Assembly: GCA_023433855.1 (NCBI GenBank)
Contig: JAEYTV010000277.1
Coordinates: 1 to 12,689, forward strand
DNA length: 12,689 bases
Direction: 5' to 3'
Source: Pseudomonadota bacterium
GTDB taxonomy: Bacteria > Pseudomonadota > Alphaproteobacteria > Rhizobiales > Rhizobiaceae
The notes under the pieces were generated by a model that had not been told where the DNA came from, ran no database searches, and saw only the letters and a list, made by a program, of their open reading frames with translations. Both the position numbers and the translations under genes were made by a program. Below are positions 1 through 5,559 of the stretch, piece by piece (positions within the stretch are counted from its first letter, which is position 1; each line of letters starts with the position of its first letter).

Positions 1-561
1 GGGCACGGCCCGCGTTGTGGGGGGGGGGGGCCGCGCCGGGTCAGGTCGCGCAGGATCGGGGGAAACCGCGCTGGACCCGAAAGTGAGAGGCAATTGGGAG
101 AGGTGCGGCTGCAGTTCCGCCATAGCGGCCAGCGCCCGCTGGTCGTACCCCGCGAGGTACCCGACCTCTTCATCCCCTTGCCCGAAATACCGTGCGAAAG
201 CGGGGCCGAGCGTGTCCGATCCGCCCTTCGCAGAAACCCTGAGATAATCGGCCAGCAGCGTCCCCGTGACAGCGAGGTTGCTACAGGCGTCGAACATCTC
301 CTCCAGGCTAAGGCCGTGCGCGCGACCGACTGACACGCTCAACCCGCCCAGACCGACACTGAACTCCGCGCCTTGAGCGAGAAGCCGTTGAGCTGCGGAG
401 ATAGCCCCCTCTTTGGTATCCGGCTGTCGCCCCAGCACAGCGTCGCTATGCACCCGGATCGCCAACGGATCGAAGTCGCTTTCCAGCCGGACAATCGCGG
501 CGAGCGGAAGCGGCTCCACCATCGGGGCGCATTGGTCCGCGACATCCATGAAGGCGACCAT
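1..561 (-). CDS. VirB1-like lytic transglycosylase of a conjugative type IV secretion system, 3' end off window
   Basis: An open minus-strand frame starts at ATG 561 and reaches base 1 without a stop (187 codons, C-terminus missing). The product would cut peptidoglycan in the periplasm so a mating channel can pass. Near the N-terminus, C11-A-P and then A-A-I-V-R-L-E27-S-D-F-D-P-L-A-I match the VirB1/SLT catalytic segment, with E27 as probable catalytic acid. C93 in F-D-A-C-S-N-L matches the second conserved cysteine. The usual V-G-L-M-Q-I-N is replaced by V-G-L-G-G-L-S (69-75), and the A-Y-N-T-G region by F-A-R-Y-F-G-Q-G-D (122-130), so this is a divergent branch. The visible end is proline-rich, with four prolines from a 12-base C run. 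No N-terminal signal peptide is obvious. The start overlaps the stop of the upstream gene (TGATG), implying translational coupling. The family call comes from motifs only. Confidence 0.72.
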   Translation of the reverse strand, partial: MVAFMDVADQCAPMVEPLPLAAIVRLESDFDPLAIRVHSDAVLGRQPDTKEGAISAAQRLLAQGAEFSVGLGGLSVSVGRAHGLSLEEMFDACSNLAVTGTLLADYLRVSAKGGSDTLGPAFARYFGQGDEEVGYLAGYDQRALAAMAELQPHLSQLPLTFGSSAVSPDPARPDPARPPPPTTRAVP

Positions 562-1244
562 CAGAACCAGATCCGGGAAGAGCGCCCTTCGATGGTCACG
601 TCGACGTAGTTGGGCTGCTCCCGCTTTTCCGGCCGCGTATCGGCATAGTCCATGCAGACGCGCTTGCCGTAGCGGAACTGCATCTTGGCCGTTTCGCTCT
701 TGTTCGACCCCATGCACTTGTCGAGGCCGACCTCGCGGCGCGCCACCGAGCGGCATGTCAGCCGGTCGGAGCCCGAGGCACCGTCGACCCGCGTCAATAC
801 GGATCCATCATCACACCGATAGGGCTCGACTCGTGGCACGGAGGATGAGAAGCCAACACCTGTGCAGGTCGGGAAGCTCCCGCCAGACCGCAGCACGTCG
901 TAGAGTTTGGTGATCGGCGGGACGCACGCCGCGTACTGCATCGGCCCGCCCGGGTTCGAAATGCAGAGCAATACCTGACAGCCCCAATCGCTGGCGGTCG
1001 CCGGCGCAGCGAAAAAAATGGAGGTGGCTAGGGCGCACCCCACAAAAGTTGTAGTAAAGCCGACGCTGACACTTCTCCGCCCGCTTTTACCGCCAAGCTT
1101 TCCACCCCCTCCCGACGATTCCAGCTCTTTTATGATGCCCGCAAAGCTAAACTGGTCAGTGCGAACACCACCCAGAGATTGTGCAGACTGGCGCTTTCCG
1201 CTGTCGGGCACGCCATTTTCGTCGCTCAACCCAGCCGTCTTCAT
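561..1244 (-). CDS. TrbM/KikA-like secreted conjugal transfer protein
   Basis: The mature part begins S-D-W-G-C-Q-V-L-L-C-I-S-N-P-G-G and continues A-A-C-V-P-P-I-T-K-L-Y. This is the cysteine pattern of TrbM/KikA proteins, periplasmic accessories of conjugation systems. The C-terminus carries more cysteines and ends Y-V-D-V-T-I-E-G-R. A signal peptide is visible: a basic stretch ending R-R, a hydrophobic run of about 20 residues, then A-T-A before S-D. The start is uncertain. ATG 1244 gives 227 residues but leaves about 55 residues before the signal's basic region. A TTG at 1376 extends the frame to 271 residues but overlaps the start of the divergent gene. A start nearer the signal, such as the GTG in F-V-G-C, lacks a clear ribosome site. 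The gene is coupled to the downstream VirB1-like gene, which supports a mating-channel role. The precise function of TrbM proteins is poorly defined. Confidence 0.6.
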   Translation of the reverse strand: MKTAGLSDENGVPDSGKRQSAQSLGGVRTDQFSFAGIIKELESSGGGGKLGGKSGRRSVSVGFTTTFVGCALATSIFFAAPATASDWGCQVLLCISNPGGPMQYAACVPPITKLYDVLRSGGSFPTCTGVGFSSSVPRVEPYRCDDGSVLTRVDGASGSDRLTCRSVARREVGLDKCMGSNKSETAKMQFRYGKRVCMDYADTRPEKREQPNYVDVTIEGRSSRIWF

Positions 1245-1369
1245 GGACTTGGCGCCCCCGTGAAAAGCCGCTGGCTCGTTGGGCGACCAACCCCGAGGCC
1301 CAGCAATTAAGGCAGGTGTCTGCCTGTCATCGACGTATTTACAGCTTATATTAGGCAACGGAGAATGCC

Positions 1370-1708
1370 ATGCCAAGCCCCTATGCGGCGGATGCCCCGC
1401 TTAAGACACTGGTCTTCGTAGCCAAGTTAATGGATTACATTGTCGAAGACGAGCGAGAGGGCGAAACGGCAAGCCATCGTTTAAAACAGGCTGGCCTTAT
1501 GTCGTACATCTACATGATGCATTTGAACGGCGAGAAAATTACCGTATCAAAGCTCACGGATCGTTTGAATGCACCGAGGCAGGTTATCGTAGAGCTCTTT
1601 AAATCGTTAGAGGAGCGCGGGTTACTGACACATGCGACCGAAACACACGATGGAGGGCGAGGTCGGGTCTTTGTATATGCGCTTGCGGACAAGGCTCTGT
1701 CGCTGTAA
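1370..1708 (+). CDS. small winged helix-turn-helix DNA-binding protein (MarR-like fold)
   Basis: This 112-residue protein is probably a transcription regulator or copy-number modulator. Residues 55-86 (E-K-I-T-V-S-K-L-T-D-R-L to L-E-E-R-G-L-L) read as a helix-turn-helix with recognition helix. A glycine-rich hairpin follows (H-D-G-G-R-G-R-V-F-V-Y), which looks like the wing. It is shorter than a typical MarR protein (about 140-150 residues). The ATG is preceded by CGGAGA at a good distance, and a TTATATT stretch at 1346-1352 could be part of a -10 element. Base composition is clearly less GC-rich than in the neighbours, hinting at a different origin. It lies divergent from the conjugation genes and about 500 bases upstream of repC, where repA and repB would sit in a repABC plasmid. 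A role in controlling either side is inference; no family name can be given. Confidence 0.7.
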   Translation: MPSPYAADAPLKTLVFVAKLMDYIVEDEREGETASHRLKQAGLMSYIYMMHLNGEKITVSKLTDRLNAPRQVIVELFKSLEERGLLTHATETHDGGRGRVFVYALADKALSL

Positions 1709-1733
1709 GTCGGCCGAATTGGCTGCATATGAG

Positions 1734-1777
1734 GCGTATATGTCACACGCTTCAGTCACTTTATAAAACATATATGC
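1734..1777. repeat. imperfect inverted repeat downstream of the winged-helix gene
   Basis: GCGTATATGT (1734-1743) and ACATATATGC (1768-1777) are complementary at nine of ten positions, separated by 24 bases that include TTTATAAAA. A related GCATATG lies at 1724-1730. The AT-rich half-sites could be a binding site for the nearby winged-helix protein, a promoter region for the repC transcript, or both. None of this is proven. Confidence 0.45.
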
Positions 1778-1834
1778 GGGCAATAAAAGATTGCTGCGGA
1801 CCCGCAAACCCGCTTAGTGTTGCGCGCTGAGCGC

Positions 1835-1871
1835 TCGAATCGCCCTGCTTATCGACAGGGGCGGTGTTCGA
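1835..1871. repeat. nested inverted repeat (hairpin) in the repC leader region
   Basis: An outer stem TCGAA/TTCGA (1835-1839 and 1867-1871) encloses CGCCCTG (1841-1847) pairing with CAGGGGCG (1856-1863), which has one extra base. No T-run follows on either strand, so it is not a clear intrinsic terminator. It may be a structural element at the start of the repC leader, or the 3' end of the winged-helix transcript. Confidence 0.4.
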
Positions 1872-1903
1872 TCGCATCTGCAACCTAGGAGAAGTGAGCG
1901 GAC

Positions 1904-1944
1904 AAAAAGGAAAAGGCTCCGATGCGATCAACATCGAAGCCTTT
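1904..1944 (-). terminator. intrinsic terminator of the antisense RNA
   Basis: Read on the minus strand, 1944-1932 and 1924-1912 form a 13-bp stem containing one U-G wobble (AGGCTTCGATG against CATCGGAGCCT plus flanking A-U pairs). The loop is 7 nt, and the stem runs straight into TTTTCCTTTTT. This is the clearest terminator in the window, and the T-rich tail fixes its direction. Confidence 0.8.
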
Positions 1945-2002
1945 CGGTCTCAGGGAATCGTCCTCGCCTGCGCGAAATTGAACCAAATCCCCAGCAAGTT
2001 AT
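1904..2002 (-). ncRNA. counter-transcribed antisense RNA controlling repC (ctRNA/RepE-like)
   Basis: A minus-strand unit upstream of repC has a consensus TTGACA -35 (2037-2032) and ends in a strong intrinsic terminator (1944-1904). This position and orientation match the antisense RNA that sits between repB and repC in repABC plasmids, where it represses RepC production and sets incompatibility and copy number. If transcription starts near 2002 the RNA is about 99 nt, longer than the 50-60 nt described for some repABC plasmids, so the real start may be closer to the terminator. It overlaps no coding gene. Promoter-like sequence and terminator are seen; the regulatory role is inferred from synteny with repC. 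Confidence 0.65.
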
Positions 2003-2008
2003 GGGTTT

Positions 2009-2037
2009 AGTTTCGCCGGGACATAAAATGATGTCAA
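2009..2037 (-). promoter_or_regulatory. putative sigma-70-type promoter of the antisense RNA
   Basis: TTGACA at 2037-2032 is a perfect -35. With a 17-base spacer the -10 would be GAAACT (2014-2009), a poor match to TATAAT. The next hexamers (AAACTA, AACTAA) are no better. Alphaproteobacterial promoters often have weak -10 boxes. The call rests on the -35 and on the terminator downstream. Confidence 0.5.
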
Positions 2038-2059
2038 GCGAAAACGCCCTTCCCGGCGA
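2013..2059 (+). promoter_or_regulatory. leader hairpin A: 9-bp perfect inverted repeat
   Basis: TCGCCGGGA (2013-2021) and TCCCGGCGA (2051-2059) are exactly complementary across 29 bases. In a repC leader transcript this would form a stable GC-rich stem whose loop contains GAAAACG (2040-2046), a segment that can also pair with bases 2074-2080. It overlaps the antisense RNA promoter on the other strand, so the same bases may serve both DNA and RNA signals. Confidence 0.5.
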
Positions 2060-2072
2060 CGAACCCTTTTTG

Positions 2073-2092
2073 CCGTTTTCAGGAGAAAACGG
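2073..2092 (+). promoter_or_regulatory. leader hairpin C: 8-bp perfect stem with tetraloop
   Basis: CCGTTTTC (2073-2080) and GAAAACGG (2085-2092) pair perfectly around AGGA. CGTTTTC in the left arm is also complementary to GAAAACG at 2040-2046, so two mutually exclusive stems are possible. No U-run follows, so it is unlikely to terminate by itself. It lies 118 bases before the repC start and may act in an antisense-controlled structural switch. Confidence 0.5.
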
Positions 2093-2161
2093 TGTCACAT
2101 CATACCCATAGCTTAGATGCCATCGACGCGACCGGACAGGTCGGTGGCGGTAACCTCGCGT

Positions 2162-2197
2162 CTCCAGCGGCACCAGCCGCACCAGCCGCACCAGGCG
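2162..2197 (+). repeat. 9-bp tandem repeats just upstream of repC
   Basis: CACCAGCCG occurs twice in tandem (2171-2179, 2180-2188), followed by a one-mismatch copy CACCAGGCG (2189-2197) and preceded by a weaker copy CTCCAGCGG (2162-2170). The last copy runs into the GGGAGG ribosome-binding site at 2197-2202. These could be RNA structural or translational elements, or protein-binding repeats. They look too GC-rich and too short to be typical iterons. Confidence 0.5.
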
Positions 2198-2210
2198 GGA
2201 GGGATCTCTG

Positions 2211-3491
2211 ATGGCACAGCAGATGTCCGTCACACCCTTTGGCCAACGACGCCTGGATCTGGGGCACATCGCCTCCCAGCTCGTCGCCCAATCGGCGAAA
2301 CCCGACGCCATTGTTCACAAATGGCAGATCTTCAAGGCCATACGAGAGGCCCGAGAGCTGGTCGGTGCTACGGATCGGTCCCTCGCGATCCTTCACGCGC
2401 TGCTCTCCTTCCATCCGGAAACAGCTCTGTCGGGTGACAGCGAACACATCGTCTGGCCCTCAAACGAACAGCTCGCGTCACGTGCCAATGGCATGCCGGC
2501 GTCGACGCTGCGGCGGCACATTGCGGTGCTTGTCGATTGTGGGCTCGTTATCCGCCGCGACAGCCCGAACGGCAAACGCTTTGCGCGGAAAGGCCAGGAC
2601 GGGCAGATCGAGCAGGCGTTCGGATTCGACCTCTCGCCTGTTGTCGCGCGTGCCGAGGAGTTGCTAGGGCTCGCCCAGACCGTCCAGGCTGAAAAGAGAG
2701 CCCTGCGCCGCTCGAAAGAGCGGCTGTCTTTGCTCCGACGCGACATCACCAAGATGATCGAGACCGGCGTGCGGGAGGGGGTGCCGGCCGACTGGCCCGG
2801 ACATCAGGCGGCCTATCAGGGCATCCTCGCGCGCCTGCCGCGCGGGGCCTGCCGAGAGATCATCGACGCTATTGCCGACGATCTTCAGCTTGTCCACACG
2901 ACGATCAGTGACCAGTTGGCAGCCTTCGTAAAAACAGAGATTTTGGACGCCAATGCAGCGCAAGATGAGCGCCACATACACGATACACCTCCTAATGACA
3001 TCGTAGAGAGTAGAGGTCGTCAGAGTCGGTCTTACGACCGACACGTACATACGAGCGCCTTCGGCGAAGAGGCTTTCCAGGAAAAGCCTTGCGACGGCGG
3101 TGGGGTCGAGCAAGGCCAAAAAGCTGCGCGCAAGGCCGCCGACAGCGATATTCTCAACATTTCGCTGCCGCTCGTGAAGCAGGCGTGCCCCGACGTGGCA
3201 GACATGCTGCCGGACATCTTCTCATCATGGTCCAGCCTCCGCGGCGCCAACCAGCCGCTTTGCCGCGCGGCCTACATCCACCCCCAGGTCTGGGAGGAAG
3301 CTAAATCGCAGCTCGGCGCTGATCTCGCGATCACGGCGCTGGCCTTGACGGTGCAGCGTGCTTTCAATGGTGACGTCAAGAATGCCGGTGCCTATATGCG
3401 CGGGCTTGTGCGGCGGGGAGCCAAGGGCGAGCTCTTCATTTCGCGAAGCCTCTTTGCCATGGCCAAAAGTACCCTCCGGGAGGCTAATTAA
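2211..3491 (+). CDS. repC: replication initiator protein RepC
   Basis: RepC is the initiator of alphaproteobacterial repABC-type replicons; it binds the origin located inside its own gene. This copy is 426 residues, normal for the family. The N-terminal part (about 20-190) carries the winged-helix DNA-binding region, with H-K-W-Q-I-F-K-A-I-R-E-A-R, W-P-S-N-E-Q-L-A-S-R-A-N-G-M and T-L-R-R-H-I-A-V-L-V-D. A charged helical stretch spans about 155-185. A polar, low-conservation linker (about 245-300) leads to the C-terminal domain (L-P-L-V-K-Q-A-C-P-D-V to the end). The ATG at 2211 has GGGAGG at 2197-2202. Unlike a repABC operon, no repA or repB precedes it; a winged-helix gene and a structured leader do. 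The antisense RNA upstream probably limits its expression. It could drive a plasmid or be the replication gene of an integrative element. Confidence 0.93.
   Translation: MAQQMSVTPFGQRRLDLGHIASQLVAQSAKPDAIVHKWQIFKAIREARELVGATDRSLAILHALLSFHPETALSGDSEHIVWPSNEQLASRANGMPASTLRRHIAVLVDCGLVIRRDSPNGKRFARKGQDGQIEQAFGFDLSPVVARAEELLGLAQTVQAEKRALRRSKERLSLLRRDITKMIETGVREGVPADWPGHQAAYQGILARLPRGACREIIDAIADDLQLVHTTISDQLAAFVKTEILDANAAQDERHIHDTPPNDIVESRGRQSRSYDRHVHTSAFGEEAFQEKPCDGGGVEQGQKAARKAADSDILNISLPLVKQACPDVADMLPDIFSSWSSLRGANQPLCRAAYIHPQVWEEAKSQLGADLAITALALTVQRAFNGDVKNAGAYMRGLVRRGAKGELFISRSLFAMAKSTLREAN
2925..3062 (+). other. putative origin of replication (oriV) inside repC
   Basis: This segment of repC, coding for the inter-domain linker, is visibly richer in A and T than the rest of the gene. 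It contains a perfect dyad, GTCGGTC (3025-3031) and GACCGAC (3036-3042) around TTAC, and an overlapping alternative pairing GGTCGT (3015-3020) with ACGACC (3034-3039). In characterised repABC plasmids the origin is an AT-rich, dyad-containing region in the middle of repC to which RepC binds. Position and structure match; activity is inferred. Confidence 0.6.
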
Positions 3492-3882
3492 CGCAGCCCT
3501 GACAGCAGTTTCCTCCGAACCACTAGCCTTTTCCGAAGGTCCATCCCCTTAAGACGGACACGCCACTTCCTTCCTCCAGGGGAGCCCATCCCTATTGATG
3601 TCGGCATCGGAAAGTCACTCTTCCTATTCTCGTCACGCGACTGCCACGTGAAATTTATGTTCCAGGGCTACCTCCGAGCCGGCGCAATTCGCTTGCAAAA
3701 CCTTCCACCGGTGCCTCAAACCTTGATCGAAGATGGCCCCTGCGAGGGAGTTCGCCGTGGTATACGATAGCCTGACGTACAGCGGCGTAATCGACTAGGT
3801 CGGGTTGGCTTACGTTCCCAAACGCCGGACTGATGCAAGCTCCTTTGTGGCGGATAGCTGTGCTTGCCGTTCCCTCTATGCG
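3492..3882. other. gene-free spacer between repC and the IS remnant
   Basis: No convincing gene is visible. A minus-strand frame continues from the OrfA-like fragment down to 3655, but its sequence there (containing D-Y-A-A-V-R-Q-A-I) matches no family I recognise. The palindrome CCTCCGGGAGG at the repC end lacks a T-run. Composition and frame decay suggest mobile-element debris at the seam between the replication block and the catabolic operon. Confidence 0.4.
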
Positions 3883-3999
3883 TAGTGCGAGAATATGCTG
3901 ATCCAGCCGCGCAGCTACCTCCGCAACCGGATAGTCCCGCTCGGTAATCTGAAGGACCGCGTCCCAATTAAAGTCCTCGGTGAGGTTCGCTCTGTCCAT
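3883..3999 (-). pseudogene. decayed IS3-family transposase OrfA fragment
   Basis: From the ATG at 3999 the frame reads M-D-R-A-N-L-T-E-D-F, then D-A-V-L-Q-I-T-E-R-D-Y-P-V-A-E-V-A-A-R-L, the hallmark N-terminal helix-turn-helix of IS3-family OrfA. The following family segment, normally G-V-S-x-H-S-L-Y-A-W, appears as D-Q-H-I-L-A-L with residues missing, and similarity then stops. No OrfB, no DDE motif and no terminal inverted repeats are visible nearby. It is an old, non-functional remnant marking past insertion at the boundary of the two blocks. The frame itself stays open for about 150 codons (4107 to 3655), so an expressed orphan protein cannot be fully excluded. Confidence 0.6.
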
Positions 4000-4109
4000 C
4001 GGGCCTCCCTGCCCCAAATCTGGGGAAGAAGGCGTCCATGAATCTAGGGGCGGTCCACAGGTCGTTCGCAGCTCTAACGTCTTCGCCTCGTGTCGGCGGA
4101 CCTCCACAG

Positions 4110-4775
4110 TCAGATGCGGCCCAGCTTTCTCATTGTCTCCGGCAGGCTGGTTCCAGCGAGGATCAGGGCGGCGGCCTCCTGGTCCGCCGCTTCCACATCA
4201 GCAGCCGCTTTCATGATGTCCAAGACCTGACCATTTGGGATGACCACCACACCGTTTGAATCGCCGAATATGTAGTCCCCCGGGTTCACCGTTGCACCCC
4301 CGCATTGAATCGGTTGGCCGACGCTCTTCAATGCCAAAATGCCCGCCTGGCCGGGGGGTACGCATCCCGTCGTGAAGCAGGGTTGCTTCAGCTCCAGAAT
4401 TTCGAGCGGATCGCGTATCGGACCGTCGGAGACGGTGCCGGCCAGCCGGTTGCGATGCGCCGCCGCGGCAAGCAGCCCTCCCCACAATGCCGCTTCTTCC
4501 TCGGCGCCACGTCCGGCACTGACGATTACCGACCCCTCCGGCGCGGCCTCGATTGCCGCAATCATCTCGGCGTTCGGCAGGCGTCTTGCCTCCTCAAGCT
4601 CCTCCAGTGGCACGCGTTCGATCGTTACGGCGGGGCCGAACATCTTGCACCGCATGTCGAGCGGGCGGACGTGCTGTCGCATGTAGCCGCGCACGCCACG
4701 CTTCATCAGCACGTCGCTTGTCGAGGACGTCGTGGCGCGATCGACATAGGAGACGAGTTCCGGGGATAGGGTCAT
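4110..4775 (-). CDS. RraA/HMG-aldolase-family protein (probable oxo-acid aldolase or decarboxylase)
   Basis: The last gene of the operon encodes 221 residues from ATG 4775. The family includes 4-hydroxy-4-methyl-2-oxoglutarate and 4-carboxy-4-hydroxy-2-oxoadipate aldolases, which release pyruvate using a divalent metal, and non-catalytic RNase E regulators. Visible signatures are W-G-G-L-L-A-A-A-A (98-106), G-T-V-S-D-G-P-I-R-D (113-122) and G-D-S-N-G-V-V-V-I-P (171-180). R121-D122 correspond to the substrate-binding arginine and metal-binding aspartate of the aldolases, favouring an enzyme. Asn replaces Asp in the usual G-D-x-D-G-V-V-V-I-P. GTG 4826 and ATG 4790 are in-frame upstream alternatives; ATG 4775 begins the conserved region and lies 7 bases after the permease stop. 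Operon position suggests it performs a late C-C cleavage in the pathway. The exact substrate is unknown. Confidence 0.82.
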   Translation of the reverse strand: MTLSPELVSYVDRATTSSTSDVLMKRGVRGYMRQHVRPLDMRCKMFGPAVTIERVPLEELEEARRLPNAEMIAAIEAAPEGSVIVSAGRGAEEEAALWGGLLAAAAHRNRLAGTVSDGPIRDPLEILELKQPCFTTGCVPPGQAGILALKSVGQPIQCGGATVNPGDYIFGDSNGVVVIPNGQVLDIMKAAADVEAADQEAAALILAGTSLPETMRKLGRI

Positions 4776-4782
4776 GGCACAC

Positions 4783-5514
4783 TCAAACATCTGAACGTGA
4801 AGGATGGGGGGATGAGCCGGCGGCACTCAGCGCGTGCATCCATCGGTACACAACGCGCTTGAACGGGCTATCCGGCGCCAGCGCCGCGAAAATGCCGCGG
4901 ATCACGAAACCGAGGCTGACATAGGCGGCGGCGGTCACGAGATAGATCTCGAAAGCCCGCAGGGTTTCCGACTGGATGTATCCGGCGGCCCCCATCAGGT
5001 CTTCGACGCCGATGGTGGAGGCGACGCTGGAATTGAGGAAGATGATCATGAACTGGCCGACCATGGCCGGATAGACATTGGCAACCGCGGTCGGAAGCTG
5101 GACATAGAGGAAGACCTGCAACCACGACATGCCGAGGCACTGTCCCGCCTCCAGCTGGCTCCTATGCACACTCATGAGCCCGGCGCGCAGGATCTCGGTC
5201 ATATACGCGCCGTTGTTCCAGATCAGGGCGAAGAACGCCGCTTCCAGGGGCGTGAGCCGCAGGCCAACGCTTGGCAGGGCGAAGAAGGCGAAGAAAATCT
5301 GCACCAGCAGCGGTGTATTGCGGGTGACTTCCACATAGACAACGGCCGGCACACGCAGGACCGACCATTTGGAACCACGGCAGACCGCCGCGACAAGGCC
5401 GACAGCAAAACCGCCGATGATTGCCGCCGCCGTCAGCTGCAGGGTAATGATCGCTCCCTGCCACACCAGCGGCAGGAAGCGTTCGATATCGCCGAACTGC
5501 AACACATAGGTCAT
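4783..5514 (-). CDS. polar amino acid-type ABC transporter permease (second subunit)
   Basis: This inner-membrane permease of the HisM/GlnP family has 243 residues from ATG 5514. Hydrophobic helices are spread along the chain. T-R-N-T-P-L-L-V-Q-I-F-F (64-75) is typical of polar amino acid permeases, and the ATPase-docking EAA loop is at about 122-145 (E-A-G-Q-C-L-G-M-S-W). The ATG is chosen over an in-frame GTG at 5520 because GGAG sits 7-8 bases before the ATG but only one base before the GTG. It should form a heterodimer with the permease encoded at 7073-7720. The gene lies 45 bases after the binding-protein gene, behind an intercistronic hairpin, and 7 bases before the aldolase-like gene. 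Confidence 0.9.
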   Translation of the reverse strand: MTYVLQFGDIERFLPLVWQGAIITLQLTAAAIIGGFAVGLVAAVCRGSKWSVLRVPAVVYVEVTRNTPLLVQIFFAFFALPSVGLRLTPLEAAFFALIWNNGAYMTEILRAGLMSVHRSQLEAGQCLGMSWLQVFLYVQLPTAVANVYPAMVGQFMIIFLNSSVASTIGVEDLMGAAGYIQSETLRAFEIYLVTAAAYVSLGFVIRGIFAALAPDSPFKRVVYRWMHALSAAGSSPHPSRSDV

Positions 5515-5526
5515 TGGCACTCTCCG

Positions 5527-5550
5527 GCCGCCGGCAATGCGGCTGGCGGC
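5527..5550 (-). promoter_or_regulatory. intercistronic hairpin downstream of the binding-protein gene
   Basis: GCCGCC (5527-5532) and GGCGGC (5545-5550) pair, with further partial pairing inside, in the 45-base gap between the binding protein and permease genes. It has no T-run. Such hairpins after a binding-protein gene commonly protect the upstream mRNA, giving more binding protein than permease; that role here is inferred. Confidence 0.5.
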
Positions 5551-5559
5551 TGCGCGGCG

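Noticed and set aside
413..913. 166-codon plus-strand frame over the conjugation genes
   Set aside because: The product is arginine- and serine-rich with no domain. The two coupled minus-strand frames carry recognisable signal, cysteine and catalytic motifs.
1709..2210. RepB-type parS centromere
   Set aside because: I looked for the GTT-N4-GC-N4-AAC palindrome. The nearest candidate, around 1867-1885, has the wrong spacing and lacks the central GC, so no parS is called.
2117..2437. 106-codon frame that could be a leader or overlapping gene of repC
   Set aside because: It overlaps repC out of frame, has no clear ribosome site, and its H-Q-P repeat only reflects the tandem CACCAGCCG DNA repeats.
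3472..3484. CCTCCGGGAGG palindrome as a repC terminator
   Set aside because: The stem is only five base pairs, it lies inside the coding sequence and no T-run follows.
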